NCBI GenBank assembly: GCA_003573635.1
Contig: QUTJ01031353.1
Coordinates: 1 to 11,046 of the forward strand
DNA length: 11,046 nt
Direction of reading: 5' to 3'
From: Goniomonas avonlea
Taxonomy: Eukaryota; Cryptophyceae; Goniomonadida; Goniomonadaceae
The translations under genes and the position numbers were made by a program. The number at the start of each line of letters is the position of its first letter. Position 1 is the stretch's first letter. A model generated the notes under the pieces. The model worked only from the letters and a program-made list of their open reading frames with translations. It made no database searches and had not been told where the DNA came from. Below, in pieces: positions 6,132 to 11,046 of this stretch.

Positions 6132-8622
6132 TCAGGCGCACAACATAGAGCAGTGAGCGGTGCCGCCGCCAGGTACCGGAACAACACACAAGACAGCACT
6201 GCCATTCTTGAAAGCGCCCCAGTCAACCTCCTCGAGAAAACAGTCAGAGCTTTCCATAACATCCTCGTTGGGCAAATATCCGGCAAGGTGTCGAAACTTC
6301 TCCCCAGACTCGTGTGGGGGGGTGCGCGAGGACGACTCAGCAAACCGAGGCGTCCCGTTGCCGCCGCGAGCAGCGCGAGATTCTTGGACCCGTTGTCGCA
6401 GCCTCTCTTGCTCAATCTCGAACGCGCGGCGGCCATGGCAGGGCACACGCGTGTCGAACTCGGCGAGTTGGGTAGTGGGCGGCGTGCTGTCCCCGTAATC
6501 AGAGGAGTCAGGGTCCGAATCCGAGTCGGATCCAGTGTCGCTGCTGCTGTCGTTGTCGCTGCACTTGGACGTTTCCTCGGAGTGGCGCAGACCCAGGTCT
6601 CGACCTGACGCCCTTGTGTGCTCGCGTCCATAACCTTGAGGTGGAATGCGGAGGGAGGGGGAGGTCGCGGGTCGCTCATCCCCCAGCAAGGACACTCGGC
6701 TTGGAAACACAGTGGCGCGGGCGGGAGAGCGCGGGGTGGAGGGTCTGCGATGGCTAGTGTATGTTGTGAGTACCACTCTCGGAAGCCCTGTCTCTGTCAG
6801 TCTCTGTCCCTGTCCCTGTCTCGGTCCCTGACTGTCTGGTAGAACGACGCACCTGGCGTGAAACGCTTTGAGTTCACTCTCCACCGACGCGACTGCTGCG
6901 AGCGCAGTGTCGACCGTCTTGAGAGCCTGCCTCAGCGCCTTGGGGTAGCTGCGAGGTGGCGAGTACACCTCAGACTCGCCCAACACTTCATGCGGCAGCA
7001 CAATTGACTCAGGTTGCACAGTTTTGCTCGCTGACATTGGCGGCGCAACGTTGGGGCTTGCAGCAGAAGGTTGGGGCTTGGGTGACGCTGGGGCACTGGG
7101 CTCGGTCGCAGGTGCTTGAAAAAGTGACCGTGCCACACTGGACGTTCGCGGGGTTGAAGGGTTTCGCGAACACGCTGGGGCAGTCATCTCGATCGCACAT
7201 CCCCCGAGACCGGCTCGGATCTCGATCGCAGGTCCCCTGAGACCGGCCGAGCAAGGTATGGTAGGTGGTGTAGTGGTGGAGGTTGCAGGGGTCCTCGGTG
7301 AAGCAGGAGACTCGAGGACAGAGATTTGGAGCGCGAGTGGTCCAAAGCGTCGGGGGACGGAGCCTGGTGTGGGAGCACGGGAAAGTGTCTGCGGGGAGGC
7401 GGCTTAGCTCCTGCACTATAGTCTGGGGTGAAGCGGCGTATTCGTACTCCAGCACACGAGCATCAAGTCAGCGAACCCACCTCTTCGCCAGATCGTGGGG
7501 TTCCGGGTGCTCGCACAGATGGAGTCAAACTCTCAAAGGGCTGGAGCGGCGCCAGAGTCGTAGGAGTAGAAGCATGCCAGGGAGAATTTGGAGAGGGGGG
7601 GACGAGAGGCTGCAGTGGGGGCAGGCCCAAACTGGTGCACACACAGTTGCAGACGTGGCTGTCGTTGGCAGTTCAGACTCGGGTAGAGCCACACGAGAAC
7701 ATACCTCTGTATGAAACGGGCAATACCCGCTCTGCCTTTATTACCTACCCCGTAACCCTTGCCGTTGATCGTGTGTATCTGGCTTTTGGTGAGCGACGGA
7801 ACATGGAACATGAAAGGAGCATTGCAAATTCACCTGCAGATCCGTGTAGAAGTCTCCAACACCCTGTTACACTGTCAGGAATGCCGCACACAGGAGGTAT
7901 CGGAATCTTGGAAAGCTGTTTACCTGAACGTCACAAACCAGAAGCTGGTGGTCAGATTCCTCGTAAGTGAAGTGGCTGAAAGCCTGGGGAGTGTGACGGT
8001 CCCCAAAACACCCACCCCAGTTATCGGAATATTTGCGATAGGGTCCCACCAGTTCAGGCTCAAACAGAACAAGGGGTGAACCCGGACGTTCAATGAGTTC
8101 GACGACCCAGCAACTCACAACGGTCACCGGCTTCGGAGGCTTTCTGCGAGGACAGAATCAGCATCCGGTTGTTGCCACTGTCCAGACTCACTTAGCGTTG
8201 AACAGCAAGGAGTAGACACGCGCAGTTGCCTGTGTGAACGCGTCGTCCAAGTACATGAGGCGATTGACGGGGCCAACCCTCTGGGCCAGATCTCCGCGAG
8301 GAGACAGATACTTTGCGACGCACGCCAAGGGAGGTTCGTTTTCACATTGCAAGATCGCCTTGTGGGCAGTCCGAAACGAGCCTCTGCCAAATGGAGGGCC
8401 GGGTGCGATATGGACTAATGCATTCCAAGAGTCCCAGCGATCGGTCTGCGCGTTGAATTCCTTCTTGACCGCACGTTCGAAACTGGGCTGCCCGTTCTTC
8501 CCCGGAAGCGAGGTTTGCGCAAGGGATTGCAAATGCAAACCAGAGCCACACCTTGACATGGGGTTATGTGGCGGTGGAGGACTGGACCCAGTGCGGAGTT
8601 GCGAGCCTGGCGCTTCGGTCAT
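6132..8622 (-). CDS. Alpha-kinase (eEF2K/MHCK type) with long Pro/Ser/Thr-rich and acidic tail, six exons
   Basis: CDS complement(join(6132..7388, 7481..7658, 7705..7778, 7834..7863, 7924..8143, 8192..8622)) gives 729 residues. Introns of 48, 60, 55, 46 and 92 bases have GT-AG ends and matching phases; exon 3 is only 30 bases. The atypical Ser/Thr kinase domain spans about residues 68-265. Visible are the Gly loop PFGRGSFRTA (77-86), ATP lysine K104 in CVAKYL, AFSHFTYEE (His201), the catalytic core DVQGVGDFYTDLQIHT (Asp215, Asp225), GNKG (240), and the zinc motif H253-x-C255-x3-C259. All key residues are present; the usual TDPQ is TDLQ. Residues 266-729 are low-complexity, with a tandem 11-residue repeat and an Asp/Ser run (bases 6494-6570) rich in CK2-like sites. 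I prefer Met at 8622 because TATA boxes lie at 8679-8686 and about 8667-8674; ATG 8664 would add 14 residues. If the last intron is not removed, the protein stops at 7463-7465. The substrate is unknown. Confidence 0.85.
6745..6852 (-). other. Possible optional intron within the kinase tail (108 bases, in frame)
   Basis: On the minus strand, GCC AG is followed by GTGCGT (from 6852), and CGCAG ends at 6745 before ACCCTCC. Both junctions are phase 2 and the segment is 108 bases with no stop codon, so removal or retention keeps the frame (36 residues). It holds a GACAGG-type simple repeat, which looks more intronic than coding. An acceptor 9 bases earlier (CACTAG) fits equally well. Confidence 0.45.
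6789..6838 (-). repeat. GACAGG/GACAGA simple repeat
   Basis: Imperfect 6-base tandem repeat, GACAGG on the kinase sense strand, inside the possible optional intron. Confidence 0.8.
7188..7253. repeat. Two 33-base tandem copies in the kinase-tail exon
   Basis: Copies 7188-7220 and 7221-7253 match at 24 of the first 27 bases. Being 33 bases long, the unit is in phase with the tail reading frame and encodes AGLRGPAIEIR followed by AGLGGCAIEM. This supports the frame chosen for exon 6. Confidence 0.8.
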
Positions 8623-8839
8623 CGGTCGCTGGTGCGGTCGTGATAAGTGACAAACCAGAGTCATTATTATTTATAGTAATTTTATACCCTCTGGACAAAC
8701 GGCAAAAAGAAGCCCTAACGTACGTACAGTACCGGTACCGGTAACGTTCCCGGTAAGTTTTGCAGACACAAGGGAAATCATTGAGTGGTGGTGACTGTGG
8801 TGTCGGCAAAAGAACGAACTGCGAGGTTGGACGCAAACT
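8623..8839. promoter_or_regulatory. Bidirectional promoter between the alpha-kinase and U-box/VWA genes
   Basis: On the kinase strand, TATAAAA (8686 back to about 8680) and a second TATAAATA (about 8674 back to 8667) lie 45-65 bases before the ATG at 8622. Between the TATA region and the U-box/VWA start is a palindrome cluster: ACGTACGT (8718-8725), the 14-base perfect palindrome TACCGGTACCGGTA (8730-8743), and a further CCCGGTAAG (8750-8758). A dimer-binding regulator acting on both genes is a reasonable inference. No TATA box is evident for the plus-strand gene. Confidence 0.6.
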
Positions 8840-10783
8840 ATGCATGTGGACGAAGATCCCATCGTTCAGGAGTTGCTCTGCCCAATCACTAATGAGTGGC
8901 TGGAAGACCCAGTTGTGGTGCCCTGCTGCGGTCGTGCGTTCAGCCGAACGGCCATCTGCGCTGCGGTGGAGCTCCGCCGAAGCTGTCCAATGTGCCGACA
9001 TGAGTTATCGCCCGCATTTGATCCTTCGACATTGTCTAGGAACACAACTCTCATCAACCTGGTCACCGCGGCGCGCAATCGAGCGAGCACGCAGCCTGCC
9101 GAAACACACGATCTCCTTGCCGGGATTAGTGAAAGCAATCCGCTTTCTGGGCAAATAGATATTCTTTGCCATCCACAGAACTCGCCGTATCCAACCTCCT
9201 CCCGTGTGGCCCGACTTACTTTCAAGTGCAGTTCCAAGAGACTATCTTTTGGGCAGAAATCACTGATGATCTTGGCTGTGGATAAATCCGGCTCAATGTG
9301 CGGGGAACCCCTTCAACAAGTAAGATTCACCCTGGAATGCATCTGGCAGCTTGCAGCAACCGCTCCCAACGTCGAGCTCGTCACACTGGCCTACGACAAC
9401 AAGTGCGCGCCCCTCCTCTCCCTCGACGCACTGTTTGAGCAGAATGGGGGAACTTCGTTTCGCGTGGCCTTCGACGAGATCAACAAAACTCTCCTGCGGT
9501 ATAAGGATAAGACGTCAAGCGCTACAGTCATTTTTATGACTGACGGCCAAGATGCTCACGCTGGAGCTGCTGCCACGTGCTTCAAGGAATCGCTGCCAAC
9601 CAACTGGGCAGGCCCTCTGGTGCTACATACTGTCGGTTTTGGTCGAAACCATGACTTTGAGCTGCTAAACGCCATGAGACTTGTGGGGAGCTCTGAGGGA
9701 GCTTACCGATATGCAGGTGCGCAGGGACCTACGCAGAGTGATGAAGTCACCTTGACTACCCCTCAATTCACCCTCTGTTCACCCTCTGTTCACGCTCAAA
9801 TCACCTAAATCTTCTCTGTGATTTCTTGCCAGTGCACTGACCACTCTTGCTCTTGCACTACCACTCGGCCACTCTTTAAGCTGGTATTGGGGTCACTCCT
9901 GTGACCGTTGGACTCCCCCTCAAGGATTTAGCTGGCCCTCTCCTCGATCCGGGTGGTCCTCTCCTCTCAAGGGTCCTCGTTGATCCTCTGGTGTCAGGTG
10001 GACTGAGTCTCTTTCTGTAGGCTTACCCTCACCCACTTGAGGACAGCTCTCTCCGCTGTCCCCCTTTTCGTTCCTCGCTGCACTGTCGATGACACAACAC
10101 ACAGACCCCCACGAGGGCGCCGACAGCCTCAACGGCAAGATTGCGAGCGTGGTCATGCCTGCTCTCAGCGGCGGCGGGGTCCCTCTCACCGTCTCCGCCC
10201 TTGGCGAAACCGTGCAGGTGCCGCTGATCAAAGGCGAGGCCGTGCACTGGTGTGTCAGACCGGCCGCGGAGCTGCCAGATGCGATGGAATGCATGACCTG
10301 CGAGGTGGTTGCCGAGGGCACTGCGTACCCGTGCGTCTTGCAGGTAAGACCTCGGCGGCACGCGCGGCCACCTGCATCCACCACACTGTTGTCGTCACGA
10401 TCACTCTCGAAGACTCCACCCATGTCGACAATTTGTCTTGCCGTGCATGTCTGATAGATCCAGAGATTGGGCTCTCCCCCTCCCCTGATAAGTTCATTTT
10501 TTGGATCATCAGGGTTGCTTCGTGGTGCTGACCCCAGCGGCCAGGCACGTCACACGGTCGATCGCGATCTCTGGAACCGCTGGCTCAGTCTCCAAACCGA
10601 CGCCCTCCTTTCGGAGACCACCGAGCTGATCAAGAAGCGCGACGCAATGCACAAAGAAGACGTCGAGCTTGTGTGCCAGCTGCTGCACGCTCGAGGGAAA
10701 GCGCTGTGGGAAGCTCTCGAAGCCCCTTCGTCCGACGAGTGTGAGCTGTCGCAGGAGTCACAGCCTGAGCCAATTGTGAGCAG
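8840..10783 (+). CDS. U-box / von Willebrand factor A domain protein (probable E3 ubiquitin ligase), 3'-incomplete
   Basis: Exon 1 is 8840..9716 and exon 2 is 10105..10343, joined in phase 1 (GCA G / AC). A third exon follows, starting most likely at 10545 (10458 or 10464 also keep the frame) and ending near 10775 or 10783, after which the gene probably continues beyond the window. Residues 12-57 form a U-box/degenerate RING: LLCPITNEWLEDPVVVPCCGRAFSR and SCPMC, where Arg32 stands in place of the RING histidine. Residues 140-290 form a VWA domain with a complete MIDAS: D148-K-S150-G-S152, Thr205 (GGTSF) and Asp235 (MTDG). Exon 2 encodes a beta-rich segment with Cys residues. Exon 3 encodes a charged helical segment (DRDLWNRWLSLQTDALLSE, then ELIKKRD). 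The U-box would recruit a ubiquitin-charged E2 and the metal-dependent VWA would bind the target; this is inferred from the families. If the first intron is not removed, a 322-residue protein ends at 9808. Confidence 0.75.
9717..10104 (+). other. Probable long intron of the U-box/VWA gene (388 bases)
   Basis: Donor GTGCGC follows the codons for YRYA, and acceptor ACACAG precedes the segment DPHEGADSLNGK. The donor and acceptor phases (1) agree. The interval contains 11-base tandem repeats (9767-9797) and degenerate GGTCCTCTCC repeats (about 9929-9990) and no conserved protein segment. Confidence 0.6.
9767..9797. repeat. 11-base tandem repeat TTCACCCTCTG, 2.8 copies
   Basis: Two perfect copies (9767-9777, 9778-9788) and a partial third with one change (9789-9797), inside the probable long intron. 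Confidence 0.9.
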
Positions 10784-11046
10784 GTGCGGGCTGCTTTTGG
10801 ATCTGTGGCCGCGCAGCGTTCTGAAGTCTCTCCTTCCCCTTTTCCTCTCCCTCTCCCTCTCCCTCTTTTCTCCTTCGGGTTTCTAGGGGTGTTGGGGGTG
10901 AAGGGTTTAAAGGTGTGCCGACTGCACTCTAGGGGGGCACTCGAAGCGTCTGCGTCTGACGGCAGGCGCTGGCTTGGTCGTGTTGCCTTTTGGGGCTGTG
11001 CCGCTCAACTTTCCTTCACTCCCTCCCCCTCCCTACCTCTCTCCCT
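10784..11046 (+). other. Probable further long intron, pyrimidine-rich
   Basis: Begins with a GTGCGG donor after CAG and carries a CTCTCC array (about 10829-10873) and another CT-rich run at the window end (11011-11046). No conserved coding segment is visible. A TTTCTAG at 10880-10886 could be an acceptor, but the sequence after it has no recognisable protein character. Confidence 0.4.

Noticed and set aside
6113-6679. Long open frames on either strand overlapping the kinase tail (for example 6057-6608 plus and 6113-6679 minus)
   Set aside because: They are out-of-frame readings of a GC-rich low-complexity exon; only the 6132-7388 frame links by phase to the kinase exons and contains the in-phase 33-base repeat.
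7188-7253. Direct repeats considered as a CRISPR array
   Set aside because: There are only two adjacent copies with no spacers, in a eukaryotic coding exon.
7463-7465. TGA as the end of the alpha-kinase gene
   Set aside because: A GT-AG intron (7389-7480) with matching phase 0 leads into a long open frame of consistent Pro/Ser/Thr-rich composition with a well placed AATAAA. The stop remains possible if the intron is retained.
9806-9808. TAA as the end of the U-box/VWA gene
   Set aside because: The residues just before it lose family character after YRYA, and a phase-1 splice to 10105 gives a plausible continuation. The short form remains an alternative.

Overview
The window is nuclear DNA of a unicellular eukaryote. 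Nearly every gene must be assembled across GT-AG introns, most of them only 41-60 bases long. Genes lie on both strands as convergent and divergent neighbours, the 3' ends carry AATAAA/ATTAAA-type signals, and there is a replication-type histone gene. The protein set (Prx5-type peroxiredoxin, AANAT-like acetyltransferase, alpha-kinase, U-box/VWA protein, extracellular-type beta-sandwich repeats) fits a GC-rich protist. I cannot place it in a lineage from sequence alone.

Layout. 3-2521 (+): 3' part of a gene for a protein built from about six IPT/TIG-like repeats, split by two unusually long introns. 2522-3365: AT-richer gene-poor DNA with a (CA)9 microsatellite and imperfect inverted repeats. 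3366-3620 (-): broken HSP70 C-terminal fragment. 3911-4543 (+): complete four-exon peroxiredoxin with a possible peroxisomal C-terminus. 4765-5148 (-): intact histone H2B with a 3' stem-loop of histone type; its four N bases all fall on fourfold-degenerate codon positions. 5383-6032 (+): complete four-exon GNAT/AANAT-like gene, divergent from H2B. 6132-8622 (-): an alpha-kinase (eEF2K/MHCK type) that I reassembled from six exons, with a long Pro/Ser/Thr-rich and then acidic tail. 8840 to beyond the window (+): a U-box plus von Willebrand A protein, divergent from the kinase.

How it fits together. The most interesting unit is the divergent pair alpha-kinase / U-box-VWA. The start codons are about 220 bases apart, separated by a promoter with TATA boxes on the kinase side and a cluster of palindromes. 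VWA and alpha-kinase domains are fused in some known proteins (for example Dictyostelium VwkA), so a linked kinase and VWA-type E3 ligase could act together; this is inference. The other genes look like housekeeping or stress functions with no clear functional link. Convergent pairs are tightly packed: the acetyltransferase and kinase stops are only about 100 bases apart and overlapping poly(A) signals serve both strands.
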